Below, piece after piece: positions 19,062 to 28,488 of a stretch of DNA of 64,000 nt. Source of the stretch: Bacteroidota bacterium (GTDB taxonomy: Bacteria; Bacteroidota; Bacteroidia; AKYH767-A; OLB10); NCBI GenBank assembly GCA_016714535.1, contig JADKDR010000015.1, positions 46,833 to 110,832 on the forward strand, given 5' to 3'. The number at the start of each line of letters is the position of its first letter. Position 1 is the stretch's first letter. The notes beneath the pieces were generated by a model. That model was not told the origin of the DNA and searched no databases. It saw only the letters and a list, made by a program, of their open reading frames with translations. The position numbers and the translations under genes were made by a program.

Positions 19062-20690
19062 ATGAACATTGAATTCAATATTAACGAAGATGCGATGAAG
19101 AAGCTCATCGAGGAGCTTAACTTTAAAACAGCAAAAACATACGAAGGCGGTGGAGCCAAGGCAATAGCCAAGCATAAAGAAAAAAACAAAATGACTGCTC
19201 GCGAGCGCATCGCATACTTGCTCGATGAGGATAAGCCTGTAATTGAAATAGGCACGCACACGGCTGATGGGATGTACGCAGAGTATGGCGGCTGCCCCAG
19301 CGCAGGTGTGGTAGTGCAAATGGGTTACATTAAAGGACGATTGGCAATGGTTGTAGCCAATGATGCAACCGTTAAGGCTGGTGCGTGGTTCCCCATGACA
19401 GGCAAAAAGAATTTGCGTGCTCAAGAAATAGTAATTGAAAATAAAATACCCATTGTTTACCTGGTTGATAGTGCCGGTGTTTTTTTACCAATGCAGGACG
19501 AAATATTTCCCGATAAGGAACACTTCGGACGCATATTCCGTAACAATGCGATTATGTCATCTTCGGGAATAATACAAATAGCTGCTATTATGGGCAGTTG
19601 TGTTGCCGGAGGCGCTTATCTTCCCATTATGAGTGACGAGGCAATGATTGTAGACAAAACCGGATCGGTTTTTCTTGCGGGCAGTTATTTAGTAAAAAGT
19701 GCCATTGGTGAAGATATCGATAACGAAACATTGGGTGGTGCCATCACACAATGCGAGATAAGCGGTGTTACAGATAATAAATTTGCAGATGATGCTTCGT
19801 GCCTTGATTACATAAAAAATATTTTTTCAAAATTAGGTGCTCCTACTTTTGCGGGCTTCAATCGTGATTTGCCGCAATTGCCGGCTAAAGAAATTAAGAA
19901 CATGTATGGCATATTACCTGCCGACCGCGATAAGTCGTATGATATGCGTGAACTCATTGCCTGTTTAACTGATAATAGCGAGTTTCAGGAATATAAAGAG
20001 AAATACGGCCAATCTATCTTATGTGGCTATGCACGTATTGAAGGATGGAGTGTTGGCATAGTTGCCAACCAACGAAAGGTGGTAAAAAGCAAAAAAGGCG
20101 AAATGCAATTTGGTGGTGTTATCTATAGCGATTCGGCAGATAAAGCGGCACGCTTTATCATGAATTGTAATCAACGCAAAATTCCGCTTGTCTTTTTACA
20201 AGATGTTACTGGCTTTATGGTGGGCAGTCGCAGCGAGCATGGAGGCATTATTAAAGATGGAGCCAAACTAGTGAATGCCATGAGTAATAGTGTGGTGCCT
20301 AAATTTACCATCATTGTTGGTAATAGTTATGGAGCTGGCAATTACGCTATGTGCGGTAAGGCATATGATCCACGACTAATTGCAGCGTGGCCAACTGCGC
20401 GAATAGCCGTAATGGGAGGTTCGCAAGCAGCAAAAACGTTGTTGCAAATTCAGGTTAGTGCCCTCAAATCAAAAGGTCAGGAAATAACTCCTGAAGATGA
20501 AAATGAGCTTCTCAAAAAAATTACTGATAGGTATAATACACAGCTAAGTCCATATTATGCGGCTTCGCGTTTGTGGGTTGATGCTATCATTGATCCTGCA
20601 GACACACGCAAATGGATTAGTTTAGGAATCGAAGCTGCTAATCACAGCCCAATTACAAAAGCATATAATGTTGGTGTAATTCAAACCTAG
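19062..20690 (+). CDS. Acyl-CoA carboxylase carboxyltransferase (beta) subunit
   Basis: From the ATG at 19062 the protein has 542 residues, the normal length for Bacteroidota acyl-CoA carboxylase beta subunits. An upstream TTG at 19008 would add 18 unconserved residues and was rejected. It transfers the carboxyl group from biotin to an acyl-CoA such as propionyl- or methylcrotonyl-CoA. Crotonase-fold landmarks are KMTARERIAYLLDE, VVANDATVKAGAWFPMT, IYLVDSAGVFLP-type text (IVYLVDSAGVFLPMQDE), MGSCVAGGAYLPIMSDE, and the C-terminal IIVGNSYGAGNYAMCGKAYD. The biotin carboxylase/carrier subunit is not adjacent, so the acyl specificity is undetermined. Confidence 0.92.
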   Translation: MNIEFNINEDAMKKLIEELNFKTAKTYEGGGAKAIAKHKEKNKMTARERIAYLLDEDKPVIEIGTHTADGMYAEYGGCPSAGVVVQMGYIKGRLAMVVANDATVKAGAWFPMTGKKNLRAQEIVIENKIPIVYLVDSAGVFLPMQDEIFPDKEHFGRIFRNNAIMSSSGIIQIAAIMGSCVAGGAYLPIMSDEAMIVDKTGSVFLAGSYLVKSAIGEDIDNETLGGAITQCEISGVTDNKFADDASCLDYIKNIFSKLGAPTFAGFNRDLPQLPAKEIKNMYGILPADRDKSYDMRELIACLTDNSEFQEYKEKYGQSILCGYARIEGWSVGIVANQRKVVKSKKGEMQFGGVIYSDSADKAARFIMNCNQRKIPLVFLQDVTGFMVGSRSEHGGIIKDGAKLVNAMSNSVVPKFTIIVGNSYGAGNYAMCGKAYDPRLIAAWPTARIAVMGGSQAAKTLLQIQVSALKSKGQEITPEDENELLKKITDRYNTQLSPYYAASRLWVDAIIDPADTRKWISLGIEAANHSPITKAYNVGVIQT

Positions 20691-20717
20691 AAAAGGCTTG
20701 ACTTAAAAAAAATAGCA

Positions 20718-23081
20718 TCAATAAACAACTTCAACGCCATGTGGCGGAATTTCTATTTCATTATTTAATTTACTATCCGATCTAAATAACAACTTCCTTC
20801 CATTGGTATCTACTTTCCTTTTCACTAGTTTATCTGATTTATTAAAAAAAGCAATGACCTTTTTTCCAAAGTAATTACGTTCCATTATCAAAACCGAATC
20901 GCCAGCTTCTGTAAAATTTAACTCACCATACAGAAGAGCCATTTGTTGATTTCGCAAATGCGAAATCTTGCTAAACTGATCTAATAAAAGTGATTCATTA
21001 CTGTTTAAGTCATCTCCAAAACGCGCCATGCGCCTGTTGTCTGGATCACCTGCTCCTGCATCACCATATTCATCGCCATAGTAAGTACATGGAACACCGG
21101 GAAGCATCATATTCAACACATGCAGTTGCAATAATTTATGATATCCTGTTGTATCAGCCACGGTAATATTTCTTGACCATCCAGCTTCCTTAGCATCTTC
21201 GTTACTCTTAAGTGCACCACCTGCAAAACTTACAAAACGAGGCATATCGTGATTGCCACTTATATTACCCATAAGATGATGATGACCAAATGCAGATAAA
21301 GAAGAAAGCACGCTGTTCTTAAGATTTGCAAAAGACTCATCTGAAAGTAAAATCCTGCTTGCATCAAAATAAATATTGAAGTCAAATTGCCCATCGAGTT
21401 GCCCGCTTGATACATAACTGCGGATGAGTTCGCGCGAACCAAAGGTTTCGCCTATTTGATATATTTCATTTCCACTTTTACTGCTATATGCTTTAATTTT
21501 TTGGGTAAGGGTGAGCCAAAAAGGCGATGGAACATGCTTTACAGCATCGTGCCTAAATCCATCAATACCAAATTTTTTAATCCAGTACATGGCACTGTCG
21601 CTCATCAAGTTCACCACTTCGGCCTTTTCATAATTGATATCGGGCATAAAAGGTTCGAACCAGGTGGTTAAACGTTGCTCATCCCAAAGTCGCAGATTTT
21701 TTCTCCCATCAGCCAATTCGAGTTGAGTAAAATATTCGGGATGCTCCTTAAATAGTAAATTCTCTGCATGCACATGATTGCTTACAAAATCGAGCAATAC
21801 ATTAATGTTTCGTTTATGCGCCTCGTCAACGAGTGTTTTAAAAACTGCATCGTTACCAAATCGGAAGTCAATAATTGTTTCGTGTACAGGCCAATAGCCA
21901 TGATATCCGCTAAACCATCTATTTGGAGCAGGATACTCCTGATAAGCGCCAAGCGGATTTTGTACGATTGGCGAAATCCAGATGCAGTTAATACCAAGCT
22001 TGTCAAAATATCCATCTCGCAATTTTCTAACAATGCCCTGTAAGTCGCCACCATAATAATTGGCCTTTTCCATTATGCGGGCATCATTTGTTTTTAACGT
22101 ATTGCTAGTATCACCATCAACAAATCTATCCACCAAAACAAAATACATGTTGTTAAGGTGTTTATCCGACCGCTTAAGAAGAGCGGCATCTTCTATCACT
22201 TTCCCGTTCTGTAATGGTATCCATATATCATTGCTCGAACCCAACGCATTACAAGCAATTACCCGCAAAAAACTGCGCTCAAGTTTAGTGGCCTCTTGCG
22301 GAATCAATATCTCTATGCTTTCAGAAGAAGAACTTGTTGCCACTTCCTGATTTTGCCATAATGCAATTACTGTTGCAGCGTTTGCTGTCTTTCCGATTAT
22401 CACCTTTCCATCCTTAATAGCCAGAGTGTGTAAACGGGGTAATGCGCTTTCATCAGCTTTGGGAACAATCAACAAATTATTCCATCCGCCCATGCCGTTG
22501 CTAACTGAATCAGCATTTCCAACATGAGACGATTCCTTGCCATCAAGCATTAACTTATACTGATAGCTGCCCGGAGGAGCCGTAATGCGAGCTTTGTAAA
22601 CACCATTACTTAAATCCAAAATAGTTGCATCGGCATTCCAACTATTAAATTCCCCTTTTACTTTAACCTCCTTATAAATGTTGTTGGCAGGATTAAAAGT
22701 TAATTCAACGGTTTTAAGTTCTGATTTTTTGCAAAGCAGTGCTCTGCTTGTATACTGCGTTTTTATCTTCAATAAAAATATATAAGGTATACTATCATTG
22801 TCATATTTCATAGTAAACCGGTTGCCCACTACTTTAAAGGAACATGGCGCATTACAATCAACGGTAAGTGACTGACCGATTAACGAATCGATGAGAAACT
22901 CACCAATATTTATAACAGTGCTGTCGGGCATAAGCGTAATAACGCTATATGGCAAACCGGTATCATTAAGGTCAAGTAAATTTTGTTTTGCATCTTTGTT
23001 GCATGCCAAAATGTAGATGGAAATTACAAGCACACTAAGGCTGCGATAAAAAATTTTATTGGATGGAATTGCGAAAATCAT
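20718..23081 (-). CDS. GH13 alpha-amylase family lipoprotein (cyclomaltodextrinase/neopullulanase-like)
   Basis: The gene encodes 787 residues. The N-terminus is a lipoprotein signal with lipobox ILAC (Cys27). Residues about 110-210 resemble a CBM48/E-set domain (FNSWNADATILDLSNGVYKA, then PGSYQYKLMLDG). The GH13 barrel shows all four regions: DFVSNHVHAENL (I), GIDGFRHDAVKHV (II, nucleophile Asp), IGETFGS (III, acid/base Glu) and ISGNHDMPRF (IV). A short all-beta C-terminal domain ends the protein. It should hydrolyse alpha-1,4 (and possibly alpha-1,6) glucans at the cell envelope. Its start codon region overlaps the divergent HEAT-like gene by 19 bp. Confidence 0.92.
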   Translation of the reverse strand: MIFAIPSNKIFYRSLSVLVISIYILACNKDAKQNLLDLNDTGLPYSVITLMPDSTVINIGEFLIDSLIGQSLTVDCNAPCSFKVVGNRFTMKYDNDSIPYIFLLKIKTQYTSRALLCKKSELKTVELTFNPANNIYKEVKVKGEFNSWNADATILDLSNGVYKARITAPPGSYQYKLMLDGKESSHVGNADSVSNGMGGWNNLLIVPKADESALPRLHTLAIKDGKVIIGKTANAATVIALWQNQEVATSSSSESIEILIPQEATKLERSFLRVIACNALGSSNDIWIPLQNGKVIEDAALLKRSDKHLNNMYFVLVDRFVDGDTSNTLKTNDARIMEKANYYGGDLQGIVRKLRDGYFDKLGINCIWISPIVQNPLGAYQEYPAPNRWFSGYHGYWPVHETIIDFRFGNDAVFKTLVDEAHKRNINVLLDFVSNHVHAENLLFKEHPEYFTQLELADGRKNLRLWDEQRLTTWFEPFMPDINYEKAEVVNLMSDSAMYWIKKFGIDGFRHDAVKHVPSPFWLTLTQKIKAYSSKSGNEIYQIGETFGSRELIRSYVSSGQLDGQFDFNIYFDASRILLSDESFANLKNSVLSSLSAFGHHHLMGNISGNHDMPRFVSFAGGALKSNEDAKEAGWSRNITVADTTGYHKLLQLHVLNMMLPGVPCTYYGDEYGDAGAGDPDNRRMARFGDDLNSNESLLLDQFSKISHLRNQQMALLYGELNFTEAGDSVLIMERNYFGKKVIAFFNKSDKLVKRKVDTNGRKLLFRSDSKLNNEIEIPPHGVEVVY

Positions 23082-23602
23082 TTAACACTAAATTTAGTAA
23101 AGAAACACTTAAACAAGTAATACATTGGATTGGCAATGATAAAGAAAAGTTTGACCAACTAATGCAATGTTTTTTTGATAGCAATGTAAATATTGCCTTT
23201 CGGGCAGGTTGGACGGCCAGTGATATCATGCTAAAGAATCCGGATATGGCAAAGCCATATCTTGTTAAGCTTATTAATGCATTAAAGCGACCGTTGCCTG
23301 ACAGCGTTAGACGAAACATTTTGAGGACGCTTCAAAAAGTAAAAACTCCGGAAAACCGAATGAGTTTAGTATATCATCATGCCATGTGTTCTATCACAAA
23401 TCCAAAAGATGCAATTGCCATTCGTTGCTATGCGCTTACAACCGCTGCGCAGATATGCAAAAAATTTCCTGAACTAATTCCTGAATTACAACAAGCCATA
23501 ACACTATATATGTTGCCAAATGCGACCCCGGCTATAAAATCGCGAATAAAGAGCATCTTAAAGGAATTAAAGGGAAAACAAATTACCTCTTTTTTGCTAT
23601 AA
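23063..23602 (+). CDS. HEAT-repeat-like hypothetical protein
   Basis: This is a 179-residue, largely helical protein. Successive amphipathic helices (TLKQVIHWIGNDKEKFDQLM, NIAFRAGWTASDIM, AIRCYALTTAAQICKKFP and TPAIKSRIKSILKEL) suggest a small HEAT/ARM solenoid. No catalytic motif is visible. The 5' end overlaps the start of the divergent GH13 gene by 19 bp, and the 3' end overlaps the convergent methyltransferase gene by 20 bp. The overlaps suggest a compact locus. Similar proteins are common in Bacteroidota but I cannot assign a function. Confidence 0.7.
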   Translation: MELRKSFNTKFSKETLKQVIHWIGNDKEKFDQLMQCFFDSNVNIAFRAGWTASDIMLKNPDMAKPYLVKLINALKRPLPDSVRRNILRTLQKVKTPENRMSLVYHHAMCSITNPKDAIAIRCYALTTAAQICKKFPELIPELQQAITLYMLPNATPAIKSRIKSILKELKGKQITSFLL

Positions 23603-24350
23603 GCATGCAATGGTCACTGCCTATACCAGGGACTATGTACGTTAAAACGCTATCGCAATAGACCAGGAAATTAAATAACCACTTTCTTTTTTCGAACCAT
23701 GCTGAAAGATAAGAAGGTGGAGAAACAATACCAACCGGTTTTGACTTTACGATAAAATATTCCGCTTGCAATAGCTCTTGAACTTTGAATGTGGAGTGGT
23801 AATAGATGTATTCTTTGCCAGCAAATTGTTCTTTATGCTTCAATCTTCTGATAGCCTTTTTCCAACGGCCTTTTAGAAGATAATACAGAAATTCGGGAAG
23901 ATATACCTTGCCAAAAAAAACCAGAATTAAATACCCATTAGTCACTAGGTGTGCTGGTACTCTAGTTAGGAATTTTCTCAACGCCTCTTCATCCAACATA
24001 TTAATTCCAGAAAAATTAGAAAACACCACATCGAACTTCTGATTTTGTGTTAACTTTATTTCTTCTATTCTGCATTGTTCAAAAATAAGCGTATCAGAAT
24101 TAACATGCTTTTTTTTACATACCTCAATCATTTCGTTAGATGCATCGGTTGCAAAAACTTTGTGTCCAAGTTGATTAAAAAATGAAGCGTCTTCACCTGT
24201 TCCGCAGTTTAATTCAAGAATTTGGAGTGCATTCTTACCACTTAGCAACTGTTTTACTTCTTGCTGTATCAAATTGCGCTGATATTGCCCCACAATCGAA
24301 TGTGTAAAATCTTTATCGTATTCAGAAGCAACCGTATCAAAATAAGACAT
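23583..24350 (-). CDS. Class I SAM-dependent methyltransferase
   Basis: With the ATG at 24350 the protein is 255 residues. This start sits 2 bp after the upstream gene's stop and gives the typical MSYFDTVASEYDKDFTHS beginning. A start at 24410 would overlap that gene by about 58 bp and was rejected. Motif I ILELNCGTGEDASFF is at residues 44-58, the acidic residue is in VFATDASNEMIEV, and FDVVFSNFSGINML is motif II. The C-terminal half (LPEFLYYLLKGRWKKAIRRL) may be a substrate cap. Coupling to the radical SAM gene upstream suggests a joint biosynthetic role. The substrate is unknown. Confidence 0.85.
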   Translation of the reverse strand: MSYFDTVASEYDKDFTHSIVGQYQRNLIQQEVKQLLSGKNALQILELNCGTGEDASFFNQLGHKVFATDASNEMIEVCKKKHVNSDTLIFEQCRIEEIKLTQNQKFDVVFSNFSGINMLDEEALRKFLTRVPAHLVTNGYLILVFFGKVYLPEFLYYLLKGRWKKAIRRLKHKEQFAGKEYIYYHSTFKVQELLQAEYFIVKSKPVGIVSPPSYLSAWFEKRKWLFNFLVYCDSVLTYIVPGIGSDHCMLIAKKR

Positions 24351-24352
24351 GA

Positions 24353-25792
24353 CTAGTATTGTTTTAGCTTCAGCGAATAATACTCCTGAAGCAAGCGGTG
24401 ATATGGCCATGCTAATGCATTTGCAGCAAAACTGTTATGTTTGCTGTAACCGCCTTGGTTGCTCACAAATGTTTTGCTTTGCAATGCTCTGAATCTGCGG
24501 TGCAGATATCGCTGCAGGGTTTTATAAAATTCTTTCGGATAGGTATTGGCAAACATCAAGGCAAGATCATCGCTATCGGTCCAGTTTGCTTTGCTGTTCA
24601 ATTCCGCTTTTACCCTTTCGTAAAATGGTGTGCCTGGCAATGGATAACTTACAGACACTCCAATATCCGCAGGTTGCAGTTGATGCACCATGTCAATTGT
24701 TTTATTTATGTCCTCTCTTGTTTCGCCAGGATATCCAAACTGAATAAAAAAGCAAGGCTTAATACCATGTTTTTTTAGTAGATATGTTGCTTGCGCAATT
24801 TGAGCAAGTGTAATCCCCTTGTCCATAGCATCCAGCACCTGTTGCGAACCACTCTCGGCCCCTATCCAAACCTCATCGCAACCGGCACGTGCCAGGTGGG
24901 CTATGGTATCTCCCTGCAATAGTAAATCAGCTCGGCATTGAATTTTAAATTTGATTTTCAAATTTGAATCAGTCAACGCATCAGCAAACTGGCTAATCCA
25001 TCCGGGTTTTAATCCAAATATATCATCACAAAACCAAATATGGGTTACACCAAATTGTTGTGTCACCAACTTAATTTGTTCAATAATAAAATCAACGCTG
25101 TGCGAGTTATAACGGTTACCATATATGGGCTTGGCACACCAATTACATTTAAATGGGCACCCGCGTGTAGTGGCCAGATTAATTGAAATATAACCCGCTG
25201 ATTTTTCCCAGGCTTTTTTATAAAGAGTAAAGTCCAGCAATTGCCATGCAGGAGCAGCAAGTGTATCAAGATTTTTAAGAACCGTACGTGCTGCATTTTT
25301 TATGGCTACTTCATTTTTTAAATAGATTATACCTTCTAGTTCACTGGCATCTTTGTTAGCCTTTATATAATCTAACAAAACACAAAGGGTTTGCTCTCCT
25401 TCGCCATGCAAGATGTAATCAGCACCTGCCTGCAGGTAATATTCGGGATGATCTGTACTATCGCTACTACTCACTATGATCTTACATCCCGCTCGTTTTG
25501 CCATTTTAATCATCTCCATACAGGCTTGTCTCATATTGGTAAGACACATTTTGGTAAGGTAATTAAAGCCATCATCGTATATGACTACCGTGTTGGGGGC
25601 AAATGATTTTATGTAACTTCCAATTTCCTGAGGTTGATGGGCAAATTGAATATCTGCAAACTGAATTTCATAATTTTCACGCATCAAGGCAGCTGCTGCA
25701 TAAAGCGTTGCCAATGGTGGATAAGGCTGCTGCTGTTTCCATTGTTTGGCATCGAGGCGAATAAAATAGGAGTGCGTTATAAGTACGCGCAT
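24353..25792 (-). CDS. B12-binding domain radical SAM protein
   Basis: The protein has 479 residues. Residues 1-140 look like a cobalamin-binding Rossmann domain (AGADYILHGEGEQTLCVLL is the usual end). The radical SAM core has the 4Fe-4S motif CPFKCNWC, with C212, C216 and C219. IWFCDDIFGLKPGWISQF, CDEVWIGAESGSQQVLDAMD and CFFIQFGYPGETREDI are typical of the family that includes BchE-like and lipid/hopanoid-modifying enzymes. The methyltransferase gene follows after 2 bp and the nucleotidyltransferase gene precedes it by 15 bp, so all three are probably one operon. The substrate cannot be named. Confidence 0.88.
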   Translation of the reverse strand: MRVLITHSYFIRLDAKQWKQQQPYPPLATLYAAAALMRENYEIQFADIQFAHQPQEIGSYIKSFAPNTVVIYDDGFNYLTKMCLTNMRQACMEMIKMAKRAGCKIIVSSSDSTDHPEYYLQAGADYILHGEGEQTLCVLLDYIKANKDASELEGIIYLKNEVAIKNAARTVLKNLDTLAAPAWQLLDFTLYKKAWEKSAGYISINLATTRGCPFKCNWCAKPIYGNRYNSHSVDFIIEQIKLVTQQFGVTHIWFCDDIFGLKPGWISQFADALTDSNLKIKFKIQCRADLLLQGDTIAHLARAGCDEVWIGAESGSQQVLDAMDKGITLAQIAQATYLLKKHGIKPCFFIQFGYPGETREDINKTIDMVHQLQPADIGVSVSYPLPGTPFYERVKAELNSKANWTDSDDLALMFANTYPKEFYKTLQRYLHRRFRALQSKTFVSNQGGYSKHNSFAANALAWPYHRLLQEYYSLKLKQY

Positions 25793-25807
25793 AGTGTTAG
25801 TGTGTGA

Positions 25808-26782
25808 TTACAAAGATAGTTTTTCAAGGCACGATTGTAAAATTTGTTCGTGTGCTTCCATTACTTTTACTTGAAAACCGTTAGGATGATGCTTTGAAAC
25901 TCCGGCCTTATTTCGCATTTGTGCCTGATGCCATTCTGGTGTACGCTTGCCAAATTTAATGCGCCAAAAGAGTACTGTAACCTTTCTTAATGTGACTTCA
26001 AAAATATTGCAAAGCCAGGTGCTGCATATTTTTTCGGCAAAAGTTGAAATCCATGGTTTGGCAATTTGCTTAGCTGACACATCAATTTTTGCTGATGGAT
26101 AAAAATTAAATATCCACTCATTTGCTTTAAAAAATGAATTCATCGCCTCGGGACCATACATGGTTTTTAAAAAAACTATTTCGGTTGCTGTAAAAATATT
26201 TTGATCAGGTATGGCCAAATTGTTTTCATCAACAAAATAATTAAGACAAAAAAATTTACGAGAATTGAGCAGTATGATCTTCTTATAAAGAATAAGTAAC
26301 GTTCTGCAAATCCATAGTTTGCCGGGGGCGGTAATAATAAAATAATCTACATCAGAATCTGCATCCATATACCCCTTTGATATACTGCCACTAAGTGCCA
26401 CACCCTTAACAAAAGGAAACTGAGAAATGATTTCGGAAAATTTTTCGGCCTTCTGCATGGCTTGGTGGGCATTCTCCTCACCTATTGTTCTTCGCAAAAT
26501 TTCACTTTTGTCGCCAAGTATATAATAGCTGCCGCTTTGTTTTATAACATTACTGCCAATTGCAATCTGTAATACCTGATTGAGTTGATTTTTACTAAGC
26601 ACATCAAAATGGGAATGGCTTTGCAATTCATCATAGCGAAGCGGATGCTTGAACACAGAAAAATAAGCAAGCGTGCTTAGTACAGCCTTTACCGCATACG
26701 GTTCAATGGGTGCCATGGGCATCTGCATATTTTGTTTCCGTGCCTCGCTTGTCATTCTGCTAACATAACTTAAAATTGGCAT
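25808..26782 (-). CDS. Nucleotidyltransferase-domain protein
   Basis: The protein is about 324 residues; an ATG at 26782 is used, with GTG 26788 and ATG 26755 as alternatives. Residues about 35-95 form a winged-helix-like segment (STLAYFSVFKHPLRYDEL). The Pol-beta-type nucleotidyltransferase motif GSISKGYMDADSDVDYFII follows, with the GS and two-Asp signature for metal-dependent NMP transfer. The C-terminal half resembles no domain I recognise. It is first in the operon with the radical SAM and methyltransferase genes. The target (protein, sugar or small molecule) is unknown. Confidence 0.78.
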   Translation of the reverse strand: MPILSYVSRMTSEARKQNMQMPMAPIEPYAVKAVLSTLAYFSVFKHPLRYDELQSHSHFDVLSKNQLNQVLQIAIGSNVIKQSGSYYILGDKSEILRRTIGEENAHQAMQKAEKFSEIISQFPFVKGVALSGSISKGYMDADSDVDYFIITAPGKLWICRTLLILYKKIILLNSRKFFCLNYFVDENNLAIPDQNIFTATEIVFLKTMYGPEAMNSFFKANEWIFNFYPSAKIDVSAKQIAKPWISTFAEKICSTWLCNIFEVTLRKVTVLFWRIKFGKRTPEWHQAQMRNKAGVSKHHPNGFQVKVMEAHEQILQSCLEKLSL

Positions 26783-26938
26783 TACCACTACTACAAAAAT
26801 CTCAATGGTATAATAAACTGCCTGAACGAAAGAAATAAATCATTCAAAAAGAAAAACAATAATACAAAACTAAAAAATTTCATTTGCCTAACTAATTAGC
26901 GCATTACTCATCATAAGATACTCCAAAATCAAGAAATT

Positions 26939-27718
26939 CTATTTAAGTCTTATTAATGGGTGCTTAAGTCCGTTAATTTCATTTTTAATTACCGTGTACT
27001 TAGGAATTTTTTCAAAAAGCTGTGTTAATGTATTAAAGCCATACGTTCGTGGATCAAAGCTGGGATCTATTTTTCGTAATGATATTCCTACTTTGCTAAT
27101 GTATGCTTCCTCATCATCGTTAATTGAAATTTCGAAAGCTTTATCAATTAAACCGAAATCAATTCTTGGAAAAGACTTTTTTACAATCGGTTTCTTTATT
27201 TGACTGCCAGCCGTTTTTGGCTTGTGAGTAATTTTGGTTTCTCCCTTAATTACTTCCACTTCTTCCTCTTTAATTATTTCGTTTTTTAGATTTTCGCTAA
27301 AAGTAAAAAGCTCGCAGGAATTAACAAAAGCTATCGGTGTGGTTTTACTCCCTATTCCCATTACAAACAATCCCTCTTCGCGAATACGCTTGGCTAGTCC
27401 GGTATAATCGCTGTCGCTAGATACAAGGCAAAACCCTTCTACGCTTCCACTATGAAGTATATCCATGGCATCAATGATAAGCGAACTATCGGTTGAATTC
27501 TTTCCGGTGGTGTACGAAAATTTTTGAATCGGACTGATCGAAAACTGATTGAGGCTTTCTTTCCAACTATTCATTTGTGGCTTTGTCCAGTCGCCATAAA
27601 TACGCCTAATGGTAACTTTACCATACTTGGAAACTTCTTCAATTATTTCCTTTATAAACCGGGCTTGCGCATTATCTCCATCGATTAATACGGCAATGTT
27701 AAATTTTGATTCTATCAT
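26939..27718 (-). CDS. NYN-domain (LabA/DUF88-type) protein with OST-HTH/LOTUS domain
   Basis: The 259-residue protein has an N-terminal NYN (PIN-like) domain: IAVLIDGDNAQARF with Asp13 and Asp15, KNSTDSSLIIDAMDIL, and FCLVSSDSDYTGLAKRIRE supply the acidic metal-binding residues. After a Lys-rich linker (about 155-185), residues 185-259 fit an OST-HTH/LOTUS RNA-binding domain (YISKVGISLRKIDPSFDPRT, then YGFNTLTQLFEKIP). The family is thought to be RNA-processing nucleases. It is monocistronic with ~150-260-bp gaps on both sides. Confidence 0.88.
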   Translation of the reverse strand: MIESKFNIAVLIDGDNAQARFIKEIIEEVSKYGKVTIRRIYGDWTKPQMNSWKESLNQFSISPIQKFSYTTGKNSTDSSLIIDAMDILHSGSVEGFCLVSSDSDYTGLAKRIREEGLFVMGIGSKTTPIAFVNSCELFTFSENLKNEIIKEEEVEVIKGETKITHKPKTAGSQIKKPIVKKSFPRIDFGLIDKAFEISINDDEEAYISKVGISLRKIDPSFDPRTYGFNTLTQLFEKIPKYTVIKNEINGLKHPLIRLK

Positions 27719-27978
27719 TTTAAACTTTCCTTTTTCAGCTGTAAGTTATTAAGCCTTAGTGTGAGGACAACTATATTCAATACATCAAAGGTATGCTTTA
27801 CATTTGGTTAATCATATTATTGCATTTGCACGCGGAGTTTTGCAATATCAATCTATTGCAGCTATTAAATCCATTTGTAACTTAATGGATAGAAATAGTC
27901 ACTTTATTGAGGTTACTAAAACTATCCTGTTACTCAGTTTGAGTTAAATATATTTATAGACGAAAATTTTTAATTAAC

Positions 27979-28488
27979 TCATTTAGCAACAGACCGGAAA
28001 TATGCATTCAGCTCTTCACCTTCCACAATTATTTCTTGTAAAAATGAAAAGCCGAGTTTTTCTAAAAGCTTTATTGAAGCATCATTATCAATGGTGCATA
28101 TTGCGCTCAACTTACTTACCCCCTTTTCTCTCTGCAAATAATCAATTACACAGTTTGTTGTTTCAAATGCAAATCCTTTCTGCTGATACTGTGGCAAGAA
28201 AGCGAAGCCAATGTCAGGGCTTGACAAATAATCGCGTTTAATTAAAGTAATAAGGCCTATGGCCTCCATGTTTACAAATACAATCCAATAAGCAGCTTGG
28301 CTATTAGCCATAACTTTGTAAATGTAATTTTTAGCATCGTCTAATGAATTGATATTACGATTCCCAATGAATCTCAACCATCCATCTGAGTTTAATAGGT
28401 TGAAAATAAATTCAGCATCCTTTTCGCAAAGTGGATTTAGCTTAGCATTGGTAGTTTGAAGGGTACACTTACAATCTGCTGGATTCAA
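27979..28488 (-). CDS. GNAT family N-acetyltransferase (RimJ/RimL-like)
   Basis: The 169-residue acetyltransferase shows the RimJ/L pattern: LNPLCEKDAEFIFNLLNSDG, WLRFIGNRNINSLDDAKNYI, then PDIGFAFLPQYQQKGFAFET for the acetyl-CoA pyrophosphate loop, and AICTIDNDASIKLLEKLGF. The start is a TTG that immediately follows the TAG stop of the glycosyltransferase gene; no nearby ATG fits. The tight junction implies translational coupling. The acceptor substrate is unknown. Confidence 0.85.
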   Translation of the reverse strand: MNPADCKCTLQTTNAKLNPLCEKDAEFIFNLLNSDGWLRFIGNRNINSLDDAKNYIYKVMANSQAAYWIVFVNMEAIGLITLIKRDYLSSPDIGFAFLPQYQQKGFAFETTNCVIDYLQREKGVSKLSAICTIDNDASIKLLEKLGFSFLQEIIVEGEELNAYFRSVAK

